A stretch of DNA of 64,000 nt from NCBI GenBank assembly GCA_965261945.1, contig CBDHEF010000001.1, positions 558,001 to 622,000 of the forward strand. The letters are read 5' to 3'. Below are positions 17,286 through 26,526 of the stretch, piece after piece. The DNA is from VXOI01 sp965261945. Its GTDB lineage: Bacteria; Chloroflexota; Dehalococcoidia; Lucifugimonadales; UBA3495. Each line of letters opens with the position of its first letter. The first letter of the stretch is position 1. The notes below the pieces were generated by a model that made no database searches, was not told the origin of the DNA, and was given only the letters and a program-made list of their open reading frames with translations. The position numbers and the translations under genes are program-made.

Positions 17286-18557
17286 ATGGCTGCGACTCCA
17301 CCGCCAGCAGCACGCCAGACAAGTCCGGGCGCCCCCGGACAGCGCCTTTCCCCGCCCATTACGGAGGTCGGGGTGACCGGCTGGATGAGGGGCAACCTGT
17401 TCAGCTCGTGGTTCAACAGCCTGCTGACGGTCGTTTCGTCGGCGGTCACCGTACTGGCCCTGTTCTACGGCCTGCGCTGGGTGATAATCGCAGCCGACTG
17501 GACGGTTATCGGTGTGCTGGGCGGTCAAATGGTCATTGGGCAGTACAACACAGAGGGTTCCTGCCCGGGCCAGAACTGCTTCTGGAGGCCGCAGGTGGCC
17601 TTGCTGCTGGTGACGGCGCTGTTCGGGATGGCCTGGGGCATGGCGGGCAACGCCGTCGCCAAGCGCCTGAGCATCGGCGTGGTGGTGGCGCTGACACTGT
17701 CCGCCTTCCTGCCATACAGCTTCGATCGTATGGGGATGGACGTGCGGCTGCTGCTGGCTGCCAACATACCGGCCCTGCTGGCGGGATGGGCCGTGGCCCA
17801 CTACTTCGGGATGTCGGCGCGGGGAATCGTCATATACTTCGTGGTGGCCTTTATCGTGTCGGTGATTCTGATGCGGGGCCTTCCGGGGATTCCGGGACTC
17901 CAGCCGGTACTGGTGATCCACTGGGGCGGGTTGACGCTGAACCTGCTGCTGGCGGTTGTACCCATCGGCCTGAGTGTGCCCATCGGCATCGCGCTGGCGC
18001 TGGGGCGGCGTAGCAACCTGCCGGTGGTGAAGCTGCTGTGCGTGGTATTCATCGAGGTGTTCCGGGGCGTGCCTCTGATCACGCTGCTGTTTATGTCGCA
18101 GGTGCTGGTCCCGCTGGCCTTCCCCGATGACTTCAACTCCAACTCTCTCGTCCGGGCCGGCATCATCATCACGCTGTTCAGCTCGGCCTATATGGCGGAA
18201 AACATCCGGGGCGGGCTACAGGCGCTGCACCCCGGGCAGGCGGAGGCGGCGCGGGCGCTGGGCCTCCCCGGCTGGCAGACGACGATGCTCATCTCCCTGC
18301 CACAGGCCATTCGCAACGTGATTCCGGCCATCGTGGGGCAGTTCATCTCGCTGTTTAAGGACACCACACTGGTCTACATCATCGGTATGCTGGACGTGTT
18401 GGAAATCAGCCGGGCCTTCATCCAGGGCAACCCCGAGTACCTCTCCAGCGCCAAGGAGGTGTTCATCTTCCTGGCATTGGTGTTCTGGGTATTCACCTAC
18501 ACCATGTCCTACGTCAGCGGGAAGGTCGAGGAACACCTGAGCGTGGGCCAGCGTTAA
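17286..18557 (+). CDS. aapM: General L-amino-acid ABC transporter permease (AapM/BztC type)
   Basis: Second permease of the heterodimeric amino-acid channel, 423 residues. Multiple TM segments include VALLLVTALFGMAWGMAGNA and LNLLLAVVPIGLSVPIGIAL. The family motif FIEVFRGVPLITLLFMSQVL and the EAA loop EAARALGLPGWQTTMLISLP are followed by RNVIPAIVGQFISLFKDTTL. ATG is 3 nt after the aapQ stop and its ribosome site overlaps aapQ, indicating translational coupling. The expected downstream ATPase gene is missing; the next gene is an alpha/beta hydrolase about 240 nt away. Confidence 0.9.
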   Translation: MAATPPPAARQTSPGAPGQRLSPPITEVGVTGWMRGNLFSSWFNSLLTVVSSAVTVLALFYGLRWVIIAADWTVIGVLGGQMVIGQYNTEGSCPGQNCFWRPQVALLLVTALFGMAWGMAGNAVAKRLSIGVVVALTLSAFLPYSFDRMGMDVRLLLAANIPALLAGWAVAHYFGMSARGIVIYFVVAFIVSVILMRGLPGIPGLQPVLVIHWGGLTLNLLLAVVPIGLSVPIGIALALGRRSNLPVVKLLCVVFIEVFRGVPLITLLFMSQVLVPLAFPDDFNSNSLVRAGIIITLFSSAYMAENIRGGLQALHPGQAEAARALGLPGWQTTMLISLPQAIRNVIPAIVGQFISLFKDTTLVYIIGMLDVLEISRAFIQGNPEYLSSAKEVFIFLALVFWVFTYTMSYVSGKVEEHLSVGQR

Positions 18558-18610
18558 GGTTCCCCCTCTTTCAAGAGGCTTGCAACGGGGACACAACTTA
18601 CCAGCGGGGA

Positions 18611-18648
18611 CGCCCTCACTCTAACCCTCTCCCAGAGGGAGAGGGGAC
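18611..18648. repeat. Family A dispersed hairpin repeat
   Basis: CGCCCTCACTCTAACCCTCT then CCCAGAGGGAGAGGGGAC, downstream of aapM; likely 3' end of the transporter mRNA. Confidence 0.75.
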
Positions 18649-18703
18649 AGCCGGTAGCGAGGACAGCCTGCCGCCCCTGCATCTTGGCGCCCCGGTTTTC
18701 CGA

Positions 18704-18763
18704 GTTACAGTTTCCCAAGTTACAATCCTCCGGGTTACAATCGTCCGGGTTACAATCGTCCGG
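18704..18763. repeat. 15-bp tandem repeat, 4 copies
   Basis: Unit GTTACAATCGTCCGG: the last two copies are identical, the second differs by one base and the first is diverged (GTTACAGTTTCCCAA). It ends 38 nt before the hydrolase start and lies in its probable leader. Confidence 0.9.
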
Positions 18764-18801
18764 GAGATTATTTGCTTGGGATCATGAAGGGAGGAACTGC
18801 A

Positions 18802-19560
18802 ATGCCGCATTTCACCTATGGTGATGTCACCATCCGCTATGAGGAAGTTGGGTCCGGTGTGCCGCTTCTGGCGACTCCGGGCGGGGGCCTGAACTCCAAG
18901 GTCGAAAACTGGCCGGGCCAGGTGTTCGACTCAATGGAGGTGTTCAAGAACGACTTCCGTGTGATAACCATGGACCAGCGCAACGCCATTGGCGGAGAGT
19001 CCACCGGCCCGGTCCAGGTCAACGACCCGTGGGGAGCCTTCGCCGATGACCAACTGGCATTGATGGACCACCTTGGAATTCAGGAATTCCTGTTCATCGG
19101 CTACTGCATCGGCGGGCCCTTTGCCATGAAACTCATCGAACGGGATCCCGAGCGCGCGCTGGCTGCGGTCCTCTGCCAGCCGGTCGGGCACGCATCAAAG
19201 ACCCCGGACGCCATGTACGACATGGGCCGCGATTCCTGGGGCCCCGACCTGATCGCCCAGCGGCCCGATTTGACCATGGAGACGATCGAACAGTACCTGC
19301 ACAATCTCTACCGCGTTCAGCCGAACTTCGTGTACAGCGTGTCCCGCGACTTCGCGCGCTCCTGCCAGACCCCGATTCTGGTCATGCCGGATGACACCCC
19401 GGCCCACTCCTACGAGGCAGCCATTGAGTTGGCAGAACTGGCCCCCAAGGCCGAAATAACGGTATACCCCTGGAAGGAACAGGAAGACATAAAGGCCAAC
19501 ACCATCAACCAGGCCCGCGAGTTCCTCCAGGCCCACCAACCAGCCAAAGCCGCCCGCTAA
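18802..19560 (+). CDS. Alpha/beta hydrolase with Cys nucleophile
   Basis: About 252 residues from ATG at 18802, which has GGGAGG upstream; the longer frame from 18772 is not needed. It shows the oxyanion region LLATPGGGLNSK and FRVITMDQRNAIGGES. The nucleophile elbow is IGYCIGGPFAM, where Cys replaces the usual Ser as in dienelactone hydrolases. The acid region is VMPDDTPAHSYEA, with YPWKEQEDI near the C-terminus. No obvious catalytic His motif (for example GH near the end) is evident, so the active site should be treated with caution. It is the intact paralogue of the broken hydrolase at 13623-14384; the pair brackets the amino-acid transporter genes. Substrate unknown. Confidence 0.75.
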   Translation: MPHFTYGDVTIRYEEVGSGVPLLATPGGGLNSKVENWPGQVFDSMEVFKNDFRVITMDQRNAIGGESTGPVQVNDPWGAFADDQLALMDHLGIQEFLFIGYCIGGPFAMKLIERDPERALAAVLCQPVGHASKTPDAMYDMGRDSWGPDLIAQRPDLTMETIEQYLHNLYRVQPNFVYSVSRDFARSCQTPILVMPDDTPAHSYEAAIELAELAPKAEITVYPWKEQEDIKANTINQAREFLQAHQPAKAAR

Positions 19561-19577
19561 ACGAGACCACGCAAACA

Positions 19578-19641
19578 GTTGCAACCATCGCTTGTTCGCT
19601 TGTTCGCTTGTTCGCTTGTTCGCTTGTTCGATGGTTGCAAC
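19578..19641. repeat. Octamer minisatellite (5 copies) enclosed in a 13-bp inverted repeat
   Basis: Arms GTTGCAACCATCG (19578-19590) and CGATGGTTGCAAC (19629-19641) are perfectly complementary. Between them the octamer CTTGTTCG is repeated five times (19591-19630). Confidence 0.95.
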
Positions 19642-19870
19642 AAATTACGGAGACAGATCGGGCGCCCCAGCGCATCGTGGGACACTGCATCCGGGCGGCC
19701 TGCTGTCCCATCGTACCAAGCCCGGACGCTATCGAGTGCCCAGCCGTATCGCTTCTACCCAATGAGGTCGGTCCGCGGTTAGATGAGCTACTGCTGTGCG
19801 AAATTTGGAACCTGCCTCAAGAATCATTGGGCGATGCCCGTCTGCGGAAGAGACAAGAAACCGGGAGTCC

Positions 19871-19897
19871 GTATTCCCGCTTTCGCGGGAATGACGG
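19871..19897. repeat. Family B dispersed hairpin repeat
   Basis: GTATTCCCGC-TTTC-GCGGGAATGAC; the same core recurs at 35116, 35189, 56077 and 56149. Confidence 0.8.
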
Positions 19898-20158
19898 GAG
19901 TTTGGCGGCCGGTTTTGAGATAGTTGCTTTGTCATGCGACTGAGGCGCCGGTAACATGGTGTACAGGTCAAGCTACAAATGGTCTTTTCTCCCCATTTAG
20001 TGTAGTTTTCTTTCAAGGTCCACCCGGCAGGGAAATCCGGCAGGGTCTTTTACTGATACGTGTAGAATCACTAAACTCTGGCTCCCTCGTGCCGTCGTTC
20101 CTGCGGGAGCGGGAACCAATGACCATAGGCAGCGCCCAAGCAACAACCGGAGCGGCTG

Positions 20159-21088
20159 ATGATTGACGCATTTATAAACACTTTGCAATCCTTCCCGAGG
20201 GGGCTGGTCTTCGTGGCGGAGGGGCTGATAGTGCTGGGCCTCGCCAAGCTGGCCAGGGATGCTGTGACCCGCAACTACCGGGTTGACGAGGAGGTCGCCA
20301 CCAAGGCCAACCTAGCTGTGGCCCTGAGACTGAGCGGCTACCTGATCGCCGTGATCCTGGTATTCCTGGGGGTACTGTACCAGCCTCTTACCAGCGGCTG
20401 GGCGACGATTGAAGCCGCAAACGCGGCGGACGGGTTCGGGTTCAACCGGGAGTTCGGCGAGGAAGCGCTGCGCGTTTTCCTGTACTCGCTGGGCGGGATC
20501 GTGGCGCTGAACTTGGTGCGCGTACTGTTCGACCGGCTGATACTCTACAAGTTCCACCTGGAAAAGGAGGTGGTGGAGGATCAGAACGTCGGGGCCGGCG
20601 CCGCCGAGTTCGGGATGTACGTTGCTACCGGGCTGCTGATTGCGGGCGCGGTGGCGGGCGAGACCGGCGGCAGTGAGGGCGAGGCTGCGCTGGTGGCGCT
20701 GGCCTTCTTCGGCATGGGGCTGGTACTGCTCACGGCGTTCGCCCTGTTCTACGAGTTCACCACGCCCTTCAGCATTCACGACGAGATCGAGCGCGACAAC
20801 TCGGCGGTGGGCATCGCCTTCGGAGGAAACTTGATCGCCATCGGGCTGGTGACGCTGAAGGCGGTGTTCGGCGACTTCGCAGGCTGGGGCGAGAGCATCG
20901 CGGCCTTCCTGACCTACGGGGTGCTGGGCTTCGCGCTGCTGTACGTGATGCGCCTGCTGATAGACCTGTTGCTCCTGCCCACGGTAAAGGTATCCCAAGC
21001 CCTAGCCGGCGACCGCAACGTGGGTGTGGCCTTCGTCGAAAGCGCGGTGGTGATAAGCTCGGCCATGATCCTGTTCATGGCGATTTAG
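20159..21088 (+). CDS. DUF350-family membrane protein (two DUF350 repeats)
   Basis: Integral membrane protein of 309 residues with about eight predicted TM segments in two similar halves. Half one contains LVFVAEGLIVLGLAKLARD, LRLSGYLIAVILVFLGVLY and VFLYSLGGIVALNLVRVLFD; half two contains YVATGLLIAGAVAG, IAFGGNLIAIGLVTLKAV and AFLTYGVLGFALLYVMRLLI. Each half resembles a DUF350 (YjfL-like) unit. DUF350 proteins are frequently encoded near PspA, DUF4178 and lipoprotein genes in envelope-stress loci. Here the likely partners are the convergent lipoprotein gene at 22266 and the DUF4178/PspA/PspAA genes about 11 kb away. ATG at 20159 has CGGAG upstream. Confidence 0.75.
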   Translation: MIDAFINTLQSFPRGLVFVAEGLIVLGLAKLARDAVTRNYRVDEEVATKANLAVALRLSGYLIAVILVFLGVLYQPLTSGWATIEAANAADGFGFNREFGEEALRVFLYSLGGIVALNLVRVLFDRLILYKFHLEKEVVEDQNVGAGAAEFGMYVATGLLIAGAVAGETGGSEGEAALVALAFFGMGLVLLTAFALFYEFTTPFSIHDEIERDNSAVGIAFGGNLIAIGLVTLKAVFGDFAGWGESIAAFLTYGVLGFALLYVMRLLIDLLLLPTVKVSQALAGDRNVGVAFVESAVVISSAMILFMAI

Positions 21089-21096
21089 GAAAATGC

Positions 21097-21228
21097 GCCC
21101 TGACCCTAACCCTCTCCCAGAGGGAGAGGGGATTTAAGGGACTTTCTTGGAAGGACAAAGGAGGGGCGGGAAGGAAAATCGGACAGGCGGTTCCCTCTCC
21201 CTTGGGGTTAGGGTGAGGGTGAGGGCGT
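21097..21228. repeat. Two family A hairpin repeats between convergent genes
   Basis: One copy at 21097-21133 (CCCTAACCCTCTCCC-aga-GGGAGAGGGGA) and one in opposite orientation at 21192-21228 (CCCTCTCCCTTGGGGTTAGG then GTGAGGGTGAGGGCG). The second overlaps the 3' end of the minus-strand gene and encodes its last residues. Confidence 0.8.
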
Positions 21229-22215
21229 CTCCCCGCCGGCCCGCCGCAGAATTTCCCGCTGCTGCTCCTCGCGGCGGGCCTGCTCCTGTCGCTCCTCCAG
21301 CCAGGCGTAACCGCTCTCGACGGCCAGCTCCATCGCCGACGGATCCACGCCGTCGCGGTTGACCACCGGCTCCAGGATGGCGTCGTAAAAGTCATCGCTT
21401 TCGATAACCTCCGTCCAGTCCCGCAACCGTGAGTCCACCGTCCCGTCGTACAAGCGCAGCAAGAACACGGTGCGGACGGGGTCCAGCCCCTCGGCCAGAA
21501 ACGCCTCGACCCGCAGGTCCAGGCCTCGGCCAGTGCCGAACTCCACCAGCTCCCGGTCAAGGTCAACGGCGGTGTCCTGGTAGTGGTCATACAGGTCGAT
21601 GTACGACTCGGTTTCGGCCAGCAGACCGCCGATGATGCGCCGTCCCTCCGGCGTGATGACGAAACTGGGCGGTTCTTCCGCCGCGTCCTGCGGGGCAATC
21701 ACCCCCTGCGATTGCAGTGACTCCAGGGCGGAGGACAGGCCCGGCGCGGCGTCCGGCGATGGCCCGGCGGCATCCGGCCTTACCTCGTGTTTGTCCAGAA
21801 AGTAGAGCGCGGTCAGGGAGCGCAGCCAGGCCAGCAGTTCCTCGCGGCTGTCCCAGAAATCGTGCCTCACCGCGTATTCCAGGGCGCGGTACTGCTGCTC
21901 CAGCCGCAGGTACAGCAGTGGAGAGTCCTCGGGGCCGGGCAGGATGAAGCGGGAAACCGGAGCGTCCAGGTCAACGCCCCCGCCGTCGGTAGAGGTCACG
22001 CGCAGGCCGCAGCGCAAGTCGCGCCATTCCTCGCACACGGCCAGGAAGACGCCGTAGATGTCAGGCAGGTCGGGGTTGGCGCGGAGGTCGAATTGCGCAA
22101 CGATTATCTGTCGTTGCGCCTCGTCCGTTGGGAAGACCCGGTCAAGGAGGCCGGAGAGGGTGTCCTCCAGGAACTCCGGCGGCAGTTCCAGCCGCAGGCA
22201 GTCCTCCGGCGCCAT
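21208..22215 (-). CDS. Unknown protein downstream of a lipoprotein gene
   Basis: 335 residues from ATG at 22215; the frame is open upstream through LGIGREGGAFTLQASLSG into the end of the preceding gene, so a slightly longer protein with a non-ATG start is possible. It is soluble and acidic, with no TM segment or recognised motif. The N-terminal half has alternating strands and helices (DCLRLELPPEFLEDTLSGLL). An Ala/Asp/Pro linker follows at about 150-170. The C-terminal half is helical, ending in a charged segment LEERQEQARREEQQREILRR. The final residues (GETPSPSP) are encoded by a family A repeat. It is immediately downstream of the 22266 lipoprotein and convergent with DUF350. Function not assignable. 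Confidence 0.6.
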   Translation of the reverse strand: MAPEDCLRLELPPEFLEDTLSGLLDRVFPTDEAQRQIIVAQFDLRANPDLPDIYGVFLAVCEEWRDLRCGLRVTSTDGGGVDLDAPVSRFILPGPEDSPLLYLRLEQQYRALEYAVRHDFWDSREELLAWLRSLTALYFLDKHEVRPDAAGPSPDAAPGLSSALESLQSQGVIAPQDAAEEPPSFVITPEGRRIIGGLLAETESYIDLYDHYQDTAVDLDRELVEFGTGRGLDLRVEAFLAEGLDPVRTVFLLRLYDGTVDSRLRDWTEVIESDDFYDAILEPVVNRDGVDPSAMELAVESGYAWLEERQEQARREEQQREILRRAGGETPSPSP

Positions 22216-22265
22216 GCCGCTCAGGGACGCTTGCAGGGTGAAGGCGCCGCCTTCCCGTCCGATGC

Positions 22266-23051
22266 CTAGACCCTCCGGCGCAGGCTCATGGCGCCGCCGC
22301 CGCCGAATCCTCCTGAGCTGCGAGAGGACGACTTTACGGAGCTGGTGCGCGAGATGGCGCTGCTGGTGCGAAAGGAGCCGCTGGACCTCTGGGTGGACTG
22401 GTAGGAGTTGCGGTTGGAACTGACGTTGCCCCGCGACTGCTGGTAGCGCGACCCGGCAAAGGACGCCTGCCTGCTGCTGTAGCCGGCGTTGCGCTGCACC
22501 TGCCCGCCGTAGGCCGAGGAGCTGCGGTAGGTGGTGCGCTGGCTGCGCATCCCCGCCCCGCGGGAGGACGGGGTGTTGTAGTAGTAGCGAGGGCCGGACA
22601 GCGACGAGATTAGCAGGTAGGTGAAGAGGAAGTTGCCAGCCCCGAAGTGGCTGTTGTAATAGCCGTTGCCGTGGTAGCCACGCATATCGTATTCGTCGTT
22701 GGTGCCCTTGACGATGGAGAAGAGCTGGTCGTCGTTGGACTCGTCAATGGTGTTGTCGTTGTTGAGGTCCTCCCAGCCCTCCAGGGTCAGGGTTTCGCCG
22801 TCCTGCCGGGCGCGGATGAGTATCAGGCCGTCGCCCTCGTAGATTTCGTTGACCCGGCGCTCGAACTCGGTGGCGCTGTCGGAGTCCTTGAAGGCCTCCT
22901 GAACGTCGTCCAGGTTGATACGCCCGGCGGCGCCGTCGGTGGCGGCCCAGTCATCGTAGGAGGGGCCGCCGCAGGCCGCAATCAGCGGGGCGGCCGCAAC
23001 GATGCCGCCCAGGGACAGGGCCGTGCCCAGCTTGAAGTGTCGACGCGCCAT
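22266..23051 (-). CDS. Lipoprotein with Ser/Arg/Tyr/Gly-rich tail
   Basis: About 261 residues from ATG at 23051 (MARRHFKLGTALSLGGI). The signal ends in a lipobox-like IAACGG, so export and lipidation are likely. The first 120 residues are an acidic globular part (DDVQEAFKDSDSATEFERRV, LEGWEDLNNDNTIDE). A Tyr/Gly segment follows, then about 110 residues of low-complexity Ser/Arg/Gln sequence ending SSGGFGGGGAMSLRRRV. The frame is open further upstream (23120), but the ATG directly before the signal peptide is preferred. Lipoproteins of this kind often accompany DUF350 genes; DUF350 lies convergently 1.2 kb away. Function unknown. Confidence 0.65.
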   Translation of the reverse strand: MARRHFKLGTALSLGGIVAAAPLIAACGGPSYDDWAATDGAAGRINLDDVQEAFKDSDSATEFERRVNEIYEGDGLILIRARQDGETLTLEGWEDLNNDNTIDESNDDQLFSIVKGTNDEYDMRGYHGNGYYNSHFGAGNFLFTYLLISSLSGPRYYYNTPSSRGAGMRSQRTTYRSSSAYGGQVQRNAGYSSRQASFAGSRYQQSRGNVSSNRNSYQSTQRSSGSFRTSSAISRTSSVKSSSRSSGGFGGGGAMSLRRRV

Positions 23052-23142
23052 CTCAACTGCCCTTCGGTGGGGTACTGCTATTGTAACCGCCATCCCCTGC
23101 CCCGTCATTCCCACCGCCAACCGGGGCAGGGTCTTTCAATTG

Positions 23143-23250
23143 TTCCCTCTCTCCCCGGGGGAGGGTTGGGGTGGGGGCGTCTGGTGAGCGGCCATTGCCC
23201 GCCCCGACATTCGATCTTCACCCCAGCCCTCTCCCTCAAGGGAGGAGGAG
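23143..23250. repeat. Two family A hairpin repeats
   Basis: TTCCCTCTCTCCCC-GGGGGAGGGTTGGGGTGGGGGCG at 23143-23180 and CCCCAGCCCTCTCCCTCAAG with GGAGGAGG at 23221-23250, in the gap between two minus-strand genes. Confidence 0.65.
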
Positions 23251-23342
23251 CGATTGGACGTCCCCGGCAATGCGGGGCGGGTTTTCCGGCTGCTTTAGCG
23301 GGCCGGACCAAGCCGGCCCGCTAATTCTGGCGGTCAAACTGC

Positions 23343-24197
23343 CTACGCGCTGGCTCCCGGCGACCACTTGTAGACCCTGGCCAGCGTTCCGCCCATCAGC
23401 GTGGCTCGGTCCGCATCCGTGAGACGGTCGGTTACCCGGAACGACTCCACGCCCTGCTCGTAGGTCAGCAGACGGACTGCGCGGGTCCAGTCGGTGCCCC
23501 ACAGGCAGCGGTCGAGGCCGTAGGCGTCGAATATCCGGCCCAGCGGCTCCCAGATGTCGGGGTAGGGGAACGGCTCGTGGGACAGGGTGCAGGCCCCCGA
23601 AATTTTGATGACGACGTTGTCCAGCTCCGCGGCCGCCAGCACGTTGGGCAGGTCGGTGAAGGGTTCGGGCGGCGCCGGCGGCACGAAGGGCTGGGCCAGC
23701 CCAACGTGATCTATGATGACCTGGGTGTCGGGATTGCGGCGGGCCAGCTCGGTCAGGAGGGGCAGCTTGCCCGCAGCCATCACGTTCACTGCAACGCCCG
23801 CCCGGGCGCAGGCGGCCAATATCGCGTTCAGGCCGGGATGGTCGGCTTCATAGTCCTGGTTGGCCAGCATCACGCGGCACCCGACCACGCCCGGCGTCCC
23901 CGTCCACTCGGCCACGTCGTCGGCTATGGTCTCCGAATTCGGGTCAAAGGGCCGCACCAGGCCGAACTTGCCGGGATGCTTCGCGTAGGTTTCGAGGATG
24001 AAGCTGGCGTCGTAGCCGTAGAGCGAGAAGGGCGAAATCAGGATGGCCCCGTCCACGCTAACAGCATCCATCGCCGCCACCATGTCGTCGCCGGTTACTT
24101 GTTCGGGGCCTTCCAGGTGTCCACGCCAAGGGCGTTGGGGACTGTTGCGCTCGTAGCAGTGTACTTGGCAGTCAATGGTCAGAGCCTGAGTTGCCAT
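23343..24197 (-). CDS. Amidohydrolase (PF04909 type, metal-dependent TIM barrel)
   Basis: 284 residues. Motifs are the first metal-site region TIDCQVHCYERNSPQRPW (HxH-like position replaced by QVHCY), AMDAVSVDGAILISPF, ETYAKHPGKFGLVRPFDPNS, VIIDHVGLAQPFVPP with the central His, and LWGTDWTRAVRLL with the conserved Asp near the end. This is the arrangement of the amidohydrolase-2 family, which includes 2-pyrone-4,6-dicarboxylate lactonase and gamma-resorcylate decarboxylase-like enzymes. Substrate is not deducible. ATG at 24197, monocistronic as far as visible. Confidence 0.82.
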   Translation of the reverse strand: MATQALTIDCQVHCYERNSPQRPWRGHLEGPEQVTGDDMVAAMDAVSVDGAILISPFSLYGYDASFILETYAKHPGKFGLVRPFDPNSETIADDVAEWTGTPGVVGCRVMLANQDYEADHPGLNAILAACARAGVAVNVMAAGKLPLLTELARRNPDTQVIIDHVGLAQPFVPPAPPEPFTDLPNVLAAAELDNVVIKISGACTLSHEPFPYPDIWEPLGRIFDAYGLDRCLWGTDWTRAVRLLTYEQGVESFRVTDRLTDADRATLMGGTLARVYKWSPGASA

Positions 24198-24340
24198 CTT
24201 TTTCTCCTAATTGGTGATGAACGCCGGGGGGGTGAGGGTAAAGCCCGGCCTGGAGTGGCGAACGGTATTGCAGGTTGGGATACCGCATTTTACACCGGAA
24301 CCGGGCGCACAGGGGCAGTCAAGGCCAGGGTCTTCGATTT

Positions 24341-24378
24341 CACCATCTCCCTCTGGCGGGGGGTGGGGTGAGGGCGCC
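24341..24378. repeat. Family A dispersed hairpin repeat
   Basis: CACCATCTCCCTCTGGCGGG then GGGTGGGGTGAGGGCGCC, a diverged copy downstream of the GH15 gene. Confidence 0.55.
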
Positions 24379-24414
24379 CTGTCCTCGAAAGACCGTCTCA
24401 GGCCCGCCGCGGGC

Positions 24415-26262
<1,848 letters not shown>

Positions 26263-26400
26263 AATCTATACGATTTCAGAGGACTCGGTGGGTTGAAACA
26301 ACTCTATCACCGGGATAAGCGGGTACGCAATGAAGAAACCCCCTCGTTTCAGTGGGCAAAGCCGGCTCGTCTTGCTGGGGGCAGATCGGGGTCTCTTATT

Positions 26401-26525
26401 CGTTCTCCCTCCCTTCGGGGGAGGGTTAGGGCGGTGGCGTTCCCCGTTCGTGAGCTGCCATCGTCCATCAACAGCATTTCATCTTCACTCCAGCCCCGCC
26501 CCTTCCCCAAGGGAAAGGGAAAGGC
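26401..26525. repeat. Two family A-like hairpin repeats
   Basis: TTCTCCCTCCCTTCGGGGGA then GGGTTAGGGCGGTGGCG at 26401-26440, and CCCCGCCCCTTCCCCAAGGG then AAAGGGAAAGG at 26494-26525, upstream of the large lipoprotein gene. Confidence 0.6.
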
Positions 26526-26526
26526 G

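Larger units (their letters stand above)
19561..20158. other. 598-nt gap rich in repeats, no gene recognised
   Basis: Holds an octamer minisatellite inside an inverted repeat (19578-19641) and a family B hairpin (19871-19897). It also holds a 20-nt segment at 19912-19931 that matches 17 of 20 positions of the IS5 remnant end at 7505-7524. The rest has no convincing coding frame. The DUF350 promoter is expected near the right end. Confidence 0.5.

Noticed and set aside
18704..19641. Tandem repeats as a CRISPR array
   Set aside because: Units are 8-15 nt and directly adjacent, with no unique spacers and no cas genes nearby.
19505..19762. A minus-strand frame with repeated EQANKRTS peptides
   Set aside because: It is produced by the octamer minisatellite and has no ribosome site or relatives that I recognise.
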